Source: Baylisascaris procyonis
Taxonomy: Eukaryota; Nematoda; Chromadorea; Rhabditida; Ascarididae
Length of the DNA: 64,000 bases
Direction of reading: 5' to 3'
Assembly: GCA_037389465.1 (NCBI GenBank)
Contig: JAZARR010000212.1
Span: forward strand, 2,436,001 to 2,500,000
A model generated the notes under the pieces. It was not told where the DNA came from. It ran no database searches and saw nothing but the letters and a program-made list of their open reading frames with translations. Below, piece by piece: positions 50,701 through 60,931 of the stretch. Both the position numbers and the translations under genes were made by a program. The stretch's first letter is position 1, and each line of letters begins with the position of its first letter.

Positions 50701-53463
50701 TGGCAGATTGCAGTCTCAAACACTATAATTGCTCATGCTGTAAGAAGTAGTTTTTTATTGAAGGATTTCGAACTTTTGTATGAACAGTATTATCTACTGC
50801 AATATTTGCGCCCCTGTTGTGTATTGAAGTCCTACGAACGCTGCTTGCGCTTGCATTACGCTTCATAGTTTTCTTGTTCATATAGAGAGGGCATGAGAAG
50901 AAACAAACAAGCAAATGTAAAATCAGCCACGTAAATTTTTCACTCGGTAGGATTGTCTTCACACTGCTTCTATAGCTTTGCTTCTGCTTGCGAAGTTTCA
51001 AAACAACGATTTTATTTTCTGATCGAAACAGAAACTTTAACACTTGCTTCGTTGTTAATAAGTTATAGTGCTTATATATTTTCTTGATTTCATCTCCAAC
51101 AATTGCATTGCGTTACCACTGCAGCATTTCTTAGCCAATCGATTATAGTGGTTATTTGGAAGCTTCCAGAGTTATATTGATGCAGCATTTTGATCGCACT
51201 GTTATTGCAGTAACATCCTCTATAATTATAATCGTTACAATTCTGTAGATTCCATAGATTTATTAGTTAAACTATTGCAGTAACCATCCACAACCAGATG
51301 AGGGCCAATGAAGTATAGAACTTTGAGATAGTTGGTGAATAAAGGAGTTAGTCAAGGCACAGTCACCTCATTTTCGCTGACTGCCTCAGGAGTCCACGCC
51401 GAAAGAAAAAGCTTTTAAGATAAAATACATTTTCGCAATTTTGCCTAGACTAAAGCATTAAAGCAGTTGCACTATTGTGGATGCTTCTCAACGCTATTTC
51501 TTCAAGAAGAGCGAATTTGTGAAAAGCTCAAATTTACGTTGGGTAAAAGTTTGAAGTGAGATCGACGCGAATAAAATGTAAGGCACGATGTGTTATATTG
51601 CTTGTTTGTGAAAACTCGCTGAAACGAGTACCGTTTTCGTTCATTCAACTAATTGGAGAATAGCCTAGCAATGAAGAATCTGGAATAAGCGAATGTTTTC
51701 GCACAGCACACATCTTGTCCTCATAATCATCTACTGTCAGCTGTTTATAGGCCCATCGTGAACGAAAACATGGCAACAACGTATTACGGTGCTTCCCTGA
51801 GCTTCCCTGACACTCGCTCCTTTCAAACACTAGTGAGCGACTGAGTTCAATTCTTGCTCATGTGGAAACACTGATCGCATAGCCACCGACGCACTCATGC
51901 ATAAATAAACCTTTAATGCTTTCCTCTTAACTATGGCCCCTCGCTCTCTTTTGTCGCTTACCTTATAAATAAGCTCATTATTCCCTCGGGATCTTTATTT
52001 TTTCGTTCGAAAAGCCAACTCGTCGTCACATGTAGTCAGTGTGCAAAAATTAGATTCCCAAGTCTTTCCTTTATTCCCTCGCGAACGCCATTTCAAAAGT
52101 GATTTTTTTTTTTGCATCCAGCACGGAAAGCTTCTGACATACCGCTTTTTAACGCTACTATCGAGCATTCTTTTGCAACATTCGTGTGCCACTTGATGAA
52201 TGCTTCTCCTTTTTTTTAGACACACCAGCAAATAACACTTGATTCTTTTGAATAATTCACTGGAGCATTTAAAATTCTTGTTGCTTGTATGCGCCGTTAC
52301 AACTTTTAATATAAAAATTTCGGGCAATTTTTGCATCATTTAAAGCAATAAGCAATATAAACAAATACAGTGCTCAACATTATCTCAACGTATGCACCTT
52401 AACGTCCTTCCAACGTCTTTCCAAAGAGGTTTTCACTAGGAATGTTTTTAAACGAAAATAAATCTGCTCCAATGATCGCACCTGTTAATCAAAATCTAGC
52501 AGCCGAGTTATTGAAGGTGGCAGCAAAACCGTTCGATCAAATTGACATTCAGAATAGTTACGTCTAAAAGTGCAAATCAAGAGTGGAAGGCGGAACAGGC
52601 GGAGGGATTAAATAAAGGTGGGACTAGTGGGGGAGTGAGTGGGATAGGGGAAATGTCGTAGATTGGTGAAACGGAAAAGGAATGGGAGTTAGAGTTTTTC
52701 ATAAAAAGTCGCCAAAGAATATCAGTCAGGGCAAAAATGGCTTTCATTGCAAACTATGCGTTGTTGCCCCACGTTCTGCTCTTTTAAAAGATAGGCAAAA
52801 ACATCATCGAATCGAGCCTCAAACTATCGAAAACCACAAAATAAAATCGCTAACCACAGTTTTTCGAGATTGCACAAGCATTGTGGGAATGGTATTAATG
52901 CACTCACCTACTACAAGAATACGTTGAATTTTGTAATTGTGTCTGTTTGAAATGAGGGTATCTGTGCAATTACTCCACAGAACTTTTTTAATGCGAATCT
53001 AACATTGTGCCTCGATTGGACAATAGATTAAACCAAAGAAAATTGCTCCTATGCTTGAGTACGCTTTAAATCATTCGAAAAGTTTTTTAAGCTGTGAACT
53101 GGCACCCCACCTACGTGACGCTTGACGTTTAAATAAGAAATCATCGATATACAATTACTCTGAAGATGCTAAAATGGAAGAGGAGGGGAACACATCTCTT
53201 TTAGGACTACTTTGAAAAGTGCAATGTTCTCAATGGAAATTTAATCACCGATACCGAATTTTCATTGCTTTTTAAGCCGCCCCTCCCTGCTTCATTCCTT
53301 CGCCTCCCATTTCTCCCGAATACGAAGCTGCTGAACGTCCTCTAACCATCCTCCTCTCCCCCAAATGTTATGAATATATGCGGTTTCCCAGCAGTTTTCC
53401 GTGTAACCACATAGCCGGTGTTCGCATTGTTGCATAAGCTGAAACCAATATTGGAATGATGCA
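47773..53463. other. Long region without a supported gene
   Basis: Only short open frames without domain or splice context (for example 48623-48886 -, 50723-51043 -, 51995-52339 -). A T run lies at about 49498-49517. No RNA gene recognised. Confidence 0.4.
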
Positions 53464-53721
53464 TCAACTGATATGTGGCATAGGTTTTTTCAAGGCGTTA
53501 TTAGAGAGTGCTCCGGAATAAGACAGCGAGGAGCGGCTCCGCGAATCACGACTGTTTAATGTAACCACACAGTGAAAGAAAACGTGTAGATACTTTGTCT
53601 CAGTTTCTAGAAGAAGCACAGAAATGAGTGCCAAAGAAGCCAACGCAACATGCCCTTTTGCAATCGCATTAGTGAGACCAGTCGCCCAGCTGCGTAAATT
53701 ACCATCAAGTGTAGTGCTCAT
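53464..53721 (-). CDS. Possible small membrane protein or exon, unrecognised
   Basis: An ATG-initiated frame of 85 codons on the - strand with a balanced codon pattern. It has one likely membrane segment (HVALASLALISVLLL) preceded by GNLRSWATGLTNAIAKG and a Ser/Arg-rich tail. No acceptor or family identified. Confidence 0.22.
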   Translation of the reverse strand: MSTTLDGNLRSWATGLTNAIAKGHVALASLALISVLLLETETKYLHVFFHCVVTLNSRDSRSRSSLSYSGALSNNALKKPMPHIS

Positions 53722-54069
53722 TCAAAAATCCGATCGCCCGTAAATTTCTTTTTGCTATCCGAAAGTTAGATAGGTGCAAAGTTCTTACTTAAGTGTCCTC
53801 ATCTGTCTCTAGCTGTGTTCGAATTGACAGATCAACTCAAAAGTTGTGGCAGACATTCACGCTCTGCAAAAGTTCATGTTTATTCCTTACAGATGGGTCC
53901 TTCTGTGTGTTGCGTTAAGTCGTCTCAGTTGCTTCAATTTACGTTTTCCTCTTTCAGCTGTTCTCTGTGCTCAATTCGTAGTAATTTTGAAGTGACTGAA
54001 ATCTCATACCCAACTTCACCCTCTCCTTGCTCTCCCCCTTTTTCGATATTTTGCTCTCGGCATACCCTA

Positions 54070-54326
54070 TAGCCGAAAACAATCGCCTCATCGAGCATCT
54101 CCGCAATAATAGGTGAAAATTCATTCAGTTTCTTTTGGAAAAAACGGCGATAAGCGATGAATTTATTTTGCAAAAGCGCGTCTTTAGAGAGCGACTTTAT
54201 TGGTGTTTTAAATGAGTGCACTTTTGTGCTCGTTATCCATATGTAAGAAAAGGCGTGAAACTCACTCGAAACACGTTTCTGCCATTCGATATGATTGCTT
54301 TTTTGCTCAAATCTATCTCTCAACAC
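54070..54326 (-). CDS. Exon-like ORF, unrecognised
   Basis: A - strand frame with a helical, protein-like end (NKFIAYRRFFQKKLNEF, AEMLDEAIVFGYR) just before a donor-like GTATGC. Beyond that point the frame runs into a low-complexity Glu/Gly stretch, which supports splicing there. It may be upstream of the frame at 53464-53721. No family recognised. Confidence 0.25.
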
Positions 54327-56181
54327 TTTTTACTTGAATTTTCAACCTTTTAGCGCCATATCCTCATTTACAAATTTACGTTTTTGTGATAACGCACGAA
54401 ATCATAACGCGAAAATTGGTTCTTTGCCAAAATGGCAAAACTCGTGACATACTAGCAAAATTAACCCGTTGTAGAAATGAATTGGTTCACCTAACGTATC
54501 TTTATGTTTTCACAGCAATACCGATTGCTTTGGCTCATGTTCAGTGCACAATTCATGCCGCATCGTTCATATTCTCATCCAAATCCACGACTTATGCAAC
54601 AAACTTTTTCAACGTGCATGTATTATGTGAGTGTTACTCTCTGAGTTCGCCACAAGTAATTCGCTGAAGACCTAGTACAACCATTCCTTACATGTAACTT
54701 GAGATTCGATTGATAATTCCCTTCTGCTTTCAACCTTTCAAATTATTTTTCAATTATCTAATCTAGAAAAATCCTCACCATTATTTCAACAGCTATCCAA
54801 GTGACATATCTTGGACTTCTCAAAGCGATTTTTCACCTTTTACTCAATCGTTATCTATACGAATTTCAACATTTCAACAACTAGAAGGCTACTATATATT
54901 CATTTTCGAGACACATTCGTTTTTGAAAAGATTTGAAACATCTGCTAACAGAGGTGCTGATTGTTTTCGATCGTTAAAAAAATAAAACAGAGTTGAGATA
55001 CGTAAGCTGAAATTGTAATAAGCAGAGTGCTCATAAACAACTCTCCTAAATTGCGAACGTCACCACTAATTGCATCCGCATTAATTCCGCTGTTTTTATT
55101 CTTTAAGCACTTATAGTTGCACCGCTGTTGTATGTTTCGTTTCAATTAACAGTGTTTATTTGACCAGCATTCATCCTTCCCTTTTTCTGAATGCTCCCTT
55201 CCTAGGCAGTTAATGTGCTCTTCATAATAACGCTCACATTGGCCACCAAATAAGCGCAAATGTTCGATTATTTTGTAGTTGAAAATATTAAATGTTTACA
55301 CTTATCAAAAACTTTGAAAGTTTATAACAAATGTTAGCATTTATATGTGAGATTCGCCATCCGCAGAAAATATTACACTATACTTAGTCGGATATTTCGA
55401 CGCTCATTTTAGGCGCGTGGACGTTTACGTTGAAGAAATGAAAAAATACGGGTTGCTTCCCGCATCCCTTTGGTGGTCTTGTGTTTTTTTTTTTTACAAA
55501 ATTGTGCTGTAGGCGTTTACTTTGCATTCTGAAATGTTGCAGTGCAGACTTGTCATAAAAATGAGGGTTTCACATGTCGTCATAATTTGAACGTTTGGCC
55601 AACATTCGGTATTACATTGTTGCAAATTTTTTCATTCAATTCTTACCCATCTGAGAGCATTTTTCTGTGTTCTATACTTCTGCATATATTAGAAAATAGT
55701 GCCATATGGATAAGAGAGTTAAGAAATAACCACATCGTTTCGTATGCCAGAAGACGGTGCAATCGAAAGCAAACATTTTATCATTAGCACCTCTCGGATG
55801 CATTCTTCGAGAATAGATTCCGAGCACTTTTTCAGCTTATTATTAGAACTTAAGTAAGCAGTTACAGAAAATATGGTATGAGCTACTGCAACGAAAAAAT
55901 ATAATATGAGATGATCATGCGTTTGAACCGTTCGTCGCGTAAGATTTGCGAGATGCGCTGTTAAAATTGCTGTGACTTGGAAAGTAAAATTAGAACAGCC
56001 ATTCATCTGCAGTGGGGAGGTTAAGATTGATGTTCTTTAAGGGTTTTGTTGTTTTCTGGGGTGCTTTGCTTGTTGTGAATTTGGTAAAGAGACGCCTAAG
56101 GCATGCTGAGCGCAGAAGATTCAAATGACGTTGGCGCAGTGTAGATTCCTGCTTCAACTGACTGATAAGAAATCTTTCAGA
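54327..56181. other. Intergenic, upstream of the globin gene
   Basis: No gene supported; a T run occurs near 55485-55495. Confidence 0.4.
56171..56181 (+). promoter_or_regulatory. Probable spliced-leader trans-splice acceptor of the globin gene
   Basis: AATCTTTCAG ends 1 nt before the ATG at 56182. Confidence 0.5.
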
Positions 56182-57729
56182 ATGGATGCACGTTCAGCAA
56201 TCGCCGATACGATGATGATGGCGATGTCAACAGCTATTTCTGCTGTTCCACGACGCACATCGCGACGACTTTCCGACTTTTCCGACATTGCTCACCTCAC
56301 AGTCGCGTTCAATGGAATTCGACTTAGCGAAAAACAAAAGGAGTGGATTAAGGTGTTCGTTTTTGCAAGGCTATCTCAGCACCTCTTCTCCCATTCTCTC
56401 TTCATCCATCGACCTTTGAATAGAACGACTGTCAAATCAAGTTTGAGCGACTGTCTAGTTAAGTTTTAACTTCGAGATATTTTAAAGAAGCGACTTAGCT
56501 CCGTTGAAGTTCTGTTCTAGTTGGTCGATCCAACTTCTCTGCTCTACAATAACCTATATGTTATAGCTTAAGTTTCTATCTAATTTTTCCTTACGCAAAC
56601 ATAAATTTCGTTCTGAATAGACCTATAATGGTGAACATTTTATCGTGCATGGATAAACACTCGTTTACGATAATCTCACGGTTGGGTGAAATTTTTTGGA
56701 TGTGCTCGCAGCCAAAAACAATTCATTATTCAAAACTCAGTTGTTACATGCTCACATATTGCTTTCGCACCACTATTTTATGTATTTGATTTTGCTATCG
56801 ACATAACACAAAAAATTTTGCGAAGAAAATCGGAACTATAAAATATGTGAGGAAATCACTGCAAATCACGCAAGAAACTGTCCATTAAAAAGCACCCGGG
56901 GAGTGTTACCTATTTGCAGAATGGATTCAAAAAATGGCGAGAAAGTAGTAAGGTCACACCAGGCGAATGGGTGTACGAATACCTCCGTCAGAAATATCCC
57001 TCAGTCCGAGTCGATTTTGAGAAAAACGAGCAACTAGTGAGGGAGCATCAGCGAACGATCACAAATATTATCGAGATGGCCGTTGAAAGCGTCGACTCGT
57101 TAGGTCAGTTAGGTGCTCTTTTGCAGCCATGTTCATTTTCTTCGATCATATTACAAGCACCTATTTGATATAAGATGCAAATTCACGTCATATGTGGTGC
57201 GAATTTTTCAGCAAATGAGCAATCCCAACACAGTGACTTCATTAGAAAAACAATATTCGCTAGCTAATAATCGCCTCTAATATAAATGCAACGAATTTTA
57301 CTCTCAGTGTGCGTTTAATAAGACACAATTCAGATTGTAAAGTATGGCATTTCTTCGCTTAAGTTTGATTGTAAGATCGGATGCTAATTACCTGCAGCTA
57401 AGAATTGTGACAGCAATGATTTTAGATGAAAATTTAATGAAAAACTTGTTCTATGAGGATTCTGATGCAGAATCAGCAGTTATTTAACCTCATCTGACGC
57501 TACGAAAGAGAGTCATGAAAAGTGAGACAGTTCGACGATTATTTGGTTTGCTTTTTTTCAAGTGAGAAAAGTTTTTATCCGTTGTTTGTCGATTGAAAAT
57601 CAATGCTTCCCGCCAAACTTATACGTTAGAAATTCTTTATAATAGCAGATTATTTCATATTTGCAGATGATTCACTGGGACCGTTGTTGGTCAGCTATGC
57701 GAGTGAAAATGGAATTCTCGAGGAGCGCG
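56182..57729 (+). CDS. Nematode globin, first three exons (helices A to F)
   Basis: Exons 56182-56352 (donor GTGTTC, phase 0), 56920-57103 (acceptor TTTGCAG, donor GTCAGT, phase 1) and 57667-57729 (acceptor TTTGCAG, donor GTTAGT, phase 1) give 139 residues. The first about 48 are a Ser/Arg/Met-rich extension. The globin fold then starts: helix A LSEKQKEWIKNGFKKWRES, helices B/C EWVYEYLRQKYPSVRVDF, helix E LVREHQRTITNIIEMAVESV with a histidine (H100) at the distal E7 place, and helix F DSLGPLLVSYASENGI. The residue aligning with the haem-ligating proximal His F8 is Asn133. The CD/D region is about ten residues shorter than in vertebrate globins. Helices G and H should be in later exons, which I could not find before the inverted duplication at 58.0 kb. 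Assignment rests on pattern over four helices and consistent splicing. It may be a divergent globin, or a disrupted one cut by the duplication. Confidence 0.6.
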
Positions 57730-58317
57730 GTTAGTTTTTCTTTTTCAGCCAGCCCAGTGCTGCCTTGAATGATTCCATAATCCACGTCGAAACCTATGCT
57801 TTGAGCAAGCTTGCTCACAATTTGTTATTCATATAACCAGTCACGATGCAATGAATATCCAGTGTGAAAGGGCGCCAAGGAAACAGTGCTGATAAACATG
57901 AGTCCAGCTGTTGAAAACCCAGGTGGAGTGTCTCCTAACACCACCTTATTACCCCATTATGAACCATCATTCAAACCCACCGGGTATTAATTATCTCACC
58001 CATAAACTGTCGGTGGAGGAGGATAGAAGTGGTCACCCATAATCGGACGCAGAAGCGAATGGGTTCGGTTGCAAGCAACCAGAGAACCTGAGAAAAAGGA
58101 TATATCACACTGATTCAAAGTGAGTCATTGAAGAGCAATACTTCACCAAATTTCTTGGGTCACGAAAGAGTACTAAAGAAAGTCTATATGAAGCCGTTCG
58201 CATCTAAAAATCAATATAACTTCCGTCAGCATCTACTAAACTTTCCTTCTCTTTCTGTAATATCGCTGCAACAGAGCGAATCAAAAGCTCACAAAAATCA
58301 AAGAACGATATTTCAGA

Positions 58318-58611
58318 ATGCTTCGATCGAGTTTATTGGTCTCGCGTCTCGGAAGCGCTTTGCCAGTTGTCGCGGCAATTCCCTCTGAAGAGCCACAAGT
58401 GGGATACCATATCGTCTTGGCGTATCGTCATTTTATTCATAATCAACAAAATCGAATATGGCTTTCAGCTGGAGACGAAATCATTGAAAAGTCAGCGGTC
58501 ATTCGACAACCCTTGCTACAGCAAAGGTTGAACTTGCAATGCAAAAAGTTGCCCAATCCATGTGGCCACACTCAGCACTGTTCGTTCAAAATGTCTTTCA
58601 ACAAGCGCTAA
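58318..58611 (+). CDS. Second copy of the 97-codon ORF, unrecognised
   Basis: Protein identical to that at 28794-29087 on the other arm, with the same TATTTCAG acceptor 1 nt before ATG. See that entry for interpretation. Confidence 0.25.
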   Translation: MLRSSLLVSRLGSALPVVAAIPSEEPQVGYHIVLAYRHFIHNQQNRIWLSAGDEIIEKSAVIRQPLLQQRLNLQCKKLPNPCGHTQHCSFKMSFNKR

Positions 58612-58870
58612 GTGGAGCACTTTTGCCAGTAAATTGGCGCAATTGTTTATATATCGTTCTATTGCATTCAGTTCTATTTGAAGTGCAAAGCTGATCCACG
58701 AATCAATCACACATTTGGCTGATCGCCTTTCTTGGCTTTGCGGTGGTGCACATACCTAGTTATTGCTCACCATACTATATCAAACTGTGACCGTTACAAC
58801 TAATCGTGATTTATAATGTGATATCCGTAATGAGCAACGGCTGGCTTTGAAGAGGTCTGATTGGGGGAAG

Positions 58871-58879
58871 GGGGGGGGG
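58871..58879 (+). repeat. Poly-G tract inside the inverted duplication
   Basis: A run of nine G in a purine-rich block, matching the poly-C of the left arm but different in length and interruptions. Confidence 0.8.
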
Positions 58880-59761
58880 AGGGGAGCGAAAGGAGTTGAA
58901 AAAGCTACTCTTATGTTCGTGCTTCAAAAGCGGGCAGCTTTACCTGCTCAACTTTCTGTTTTTATCCGATTATGGAATCGTGCTGTTCAACTTTTCATCT
59001 GCGGTCAAAGAACGCGGCGAGAACAATGACATTGTTGAAACAATATCCCTTCGAATTCACACATCAGCTATCCGTGGATTTTACTTTTTATGGCTTAATT
59101 GTCTACTGAAGGAAATATATGGTAGAAAATAGGGAACCCGATCGCCGAAAAACGGATTCTTGTCATCAAAGCCTTTATTATCACGTAAAAGTGCAAATAG
59201 TTTCTGTGGCTGTTAATGTCAAGAATTACCATATTAGTAGCTGTAGTGTAGCTAACTTGCAAAATTGCTCAATAATATACCAGTAGATGACGTATTTGAA
59301 AACAAATTTCTCAGTCGTTTCAATGCGTTCCAGTCTCTCTGCAGTCCGCTGCAAATGTTATTGTGTTTTTGTTTTTGAGAATTTATTTTCAGTATTCCCA
59401 TGCTTCGTTCAAAAATTTCAATACTATGCAATTAATTGAATGTATTTGCATAATTCGGCTTTTTACTTTTGCAAAAGTTTTGTATTGAGTATTATAACTT
59501 CTGTAATGCGGAACTCAGAACGCGTCAAAGACTGCGAGCCACTTCAAGGTTGTCATAAGGCAATTCCCCGAGTTGGATATAGAATAATGAAATTCAATGC
59601 GTTTTGAGACAACCTCGCTCTCTCCGACTTTCATTATAAGTATTTTCAAAGTGATTCTACGTTTTGAATCAAGAGCTAATCGTTGATTTTAGATCTGTGA
59701 AGCTATTGATCTCCCAGGGAACTCGGCTGCTCTCGATTCCCATCTCTCTACTGGCAATTTC

Positions 59762-60052
59762 TTGCAGCAGCACTGCTTTACCTATACAACTTTGAGTCAT
59801 AAACCTACAGGTTTTGTCACTTTCCTTCGAGAAAGCAAAGCGGCATTATGGTGCACTTTACCACTACCGCTAACTCTTGGTGGTAATTTTATTTTAATGC
59901 AATTTTGCCAACTTGTTGAATTCGACGAACTTGATGAAATCTATCGACGTAATGCACTAGAAAGCTTCTGTCAAAATTTAAAAAATAATGCAGTTTTTAT
60001 ATGCAAAAAGAGAACATACACGAAAGCAGTGCCAGTTGCAACTTCGATGCTA
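59762..60052 (+). CDS. Exon-like ORF, unrecognised
   Basis: An open frame follows a CTTGCAG acceptor-like site and reaches a donor GTAAGA after VPVATSML. It has a protein-like acidic stretch (QLVEFDELDEIYRRNALESF). A donor GTAATT inside could split it. It lies downstream of the globin exons on the same strand, but I see no globin helix in it. Not assigned. Confidence 0.22.
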
Positions 60053-60133
60053 GTAAGAATCAGCAGTTGCAGTCAGAATCACGTCTTTCCTTATGACTGT
60101 CTTTTCAATCCCATCAGCTTTACACATTATTGC

Positions 60134-60195
60134 TATTCTGCTAATTGAGCGGTCTCCTCAAATAACAGCCCGTCTTCTTTTTGTCCTTGTTTCTT
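60134..60195 (+). repeat. Imperfect direct repeat, copy 1
   Basis: About 55 nt (core CTCAAATAACAGCCCGTCTT) recurs at 60544-60605, 410 nt on, at roughly 80 percent identity by eye. A T-rich tract follows each copy. Read on the - strand, both encode a similar DGL-FE-TAQ peptide. Confidence 0.6.
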
Positions 60196-60543
60196 GTTTT
60201 TTTTTTGTTTTTTTTTTCTTTTTTCTTTTTTTTTTTTTCTTTGTAAACGCGTCAAACAGCAATCAACACCTAACTTCAATGATTGTGCTGTCGAATATGT
60301 TGCATTCGTATCGAATTTGGTTAGCGAATGCTTAATATCGATGAACTGTACGATGATTTTAGCAAGACTGCGATTCGTTTTTTTATTCCATATCTTCATT
60401 TCTGTGATATTGTAATTATAGAATTTATATGTATGATTACCGTCATGCTCAATAAATAATTGAATTGTGGTTCACTACAACTCTTATCGCAGTCCATTCG
60501 TCTACTGAATACAACTAATGCGAAGGTTTGAATGCGTTGTTGC

Positions 60544-60605
60544 TCTTCAACCGATTGGGCAGTCCCCTCAAATGAAAGCCCGTCTTGTTTTTCTTTCTGT
60601 TTGCA
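60544..60605 (+). repeat. Imperfect direct repeat, copy 2
   Basis: Core CTCAAATGAAAGCCCGTCTT; partner of 60134-60195. Confidence 0.6.
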
Positions 60606-60736
60606 AAAGTCTTTTTTCTTGTCTTTGCTTGGAATTTTTAATGAACAGAAATGTACTCTATGACGGTGACTTCCTCCTCCTTCTTCCCCTTCTTTCTCTC
60701 GATCTCCGCTTTCGCCGTTAATTCTTGGAATTGGAC

Positions 60737-60911
60737 GTTTTCGCGTTCGACCGTCATTTTGCTCCCGCCGCTCCCAAAAAGCCTTCCTCACAACAACATA
60801 TGCAGTCACATATGCTAGTGAAGTCGGCTTCCATGGAATTCACTTATCAACTGGTTAACGACGCGACTGCCAACGGTAGCTCCGCTAAATTCATCGGTCG
60901 ATACTGGTTAG
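60737..60911 (+). CDS. Exon-like ORF, unrecognised
   Basis: A frame with GC-richer, balanced codons (FDRHFAPAAPKKPSSQQHMQ, MEFTYQLVND, AKFIGRYWLAN) that may end at a GTAAAC donor. No clear acceptor, no family. Confidence 0.25.
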
Positions 60912-60931
60912 CCAACGTAAACTTTACCTGA

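Larger units (their letters stand above)
58000..59705. repeat. Inverted duplication, right arm
   Basis: Reverse-complement partner of 27690-29420. Near-identity covers about 58105-59570; 58000-58105 and 59570-59705 are homologous but clearly diverged. The outer (right) edge again ends at the trace SFTDLKST of a LINE 3' end, here without an adjacent reverse-transcriptase domain. The arm sits directly behind the globin exons, where the globin's last exons would be expected. Confidence 0.93.

Noticed and set aside
60194..60415. Phe-rich ORF that could be read as a membrane protein
   Set aside because: It is a translated poly-T tract.
60396..60809. A 137-codon - strand ORF rich in Lys, Arg and Glu
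   Set aside because: Its charged composition comes from T/C-rich low-complexity DNA on the + strand and it contains one copy of the direct repeat; no domain.
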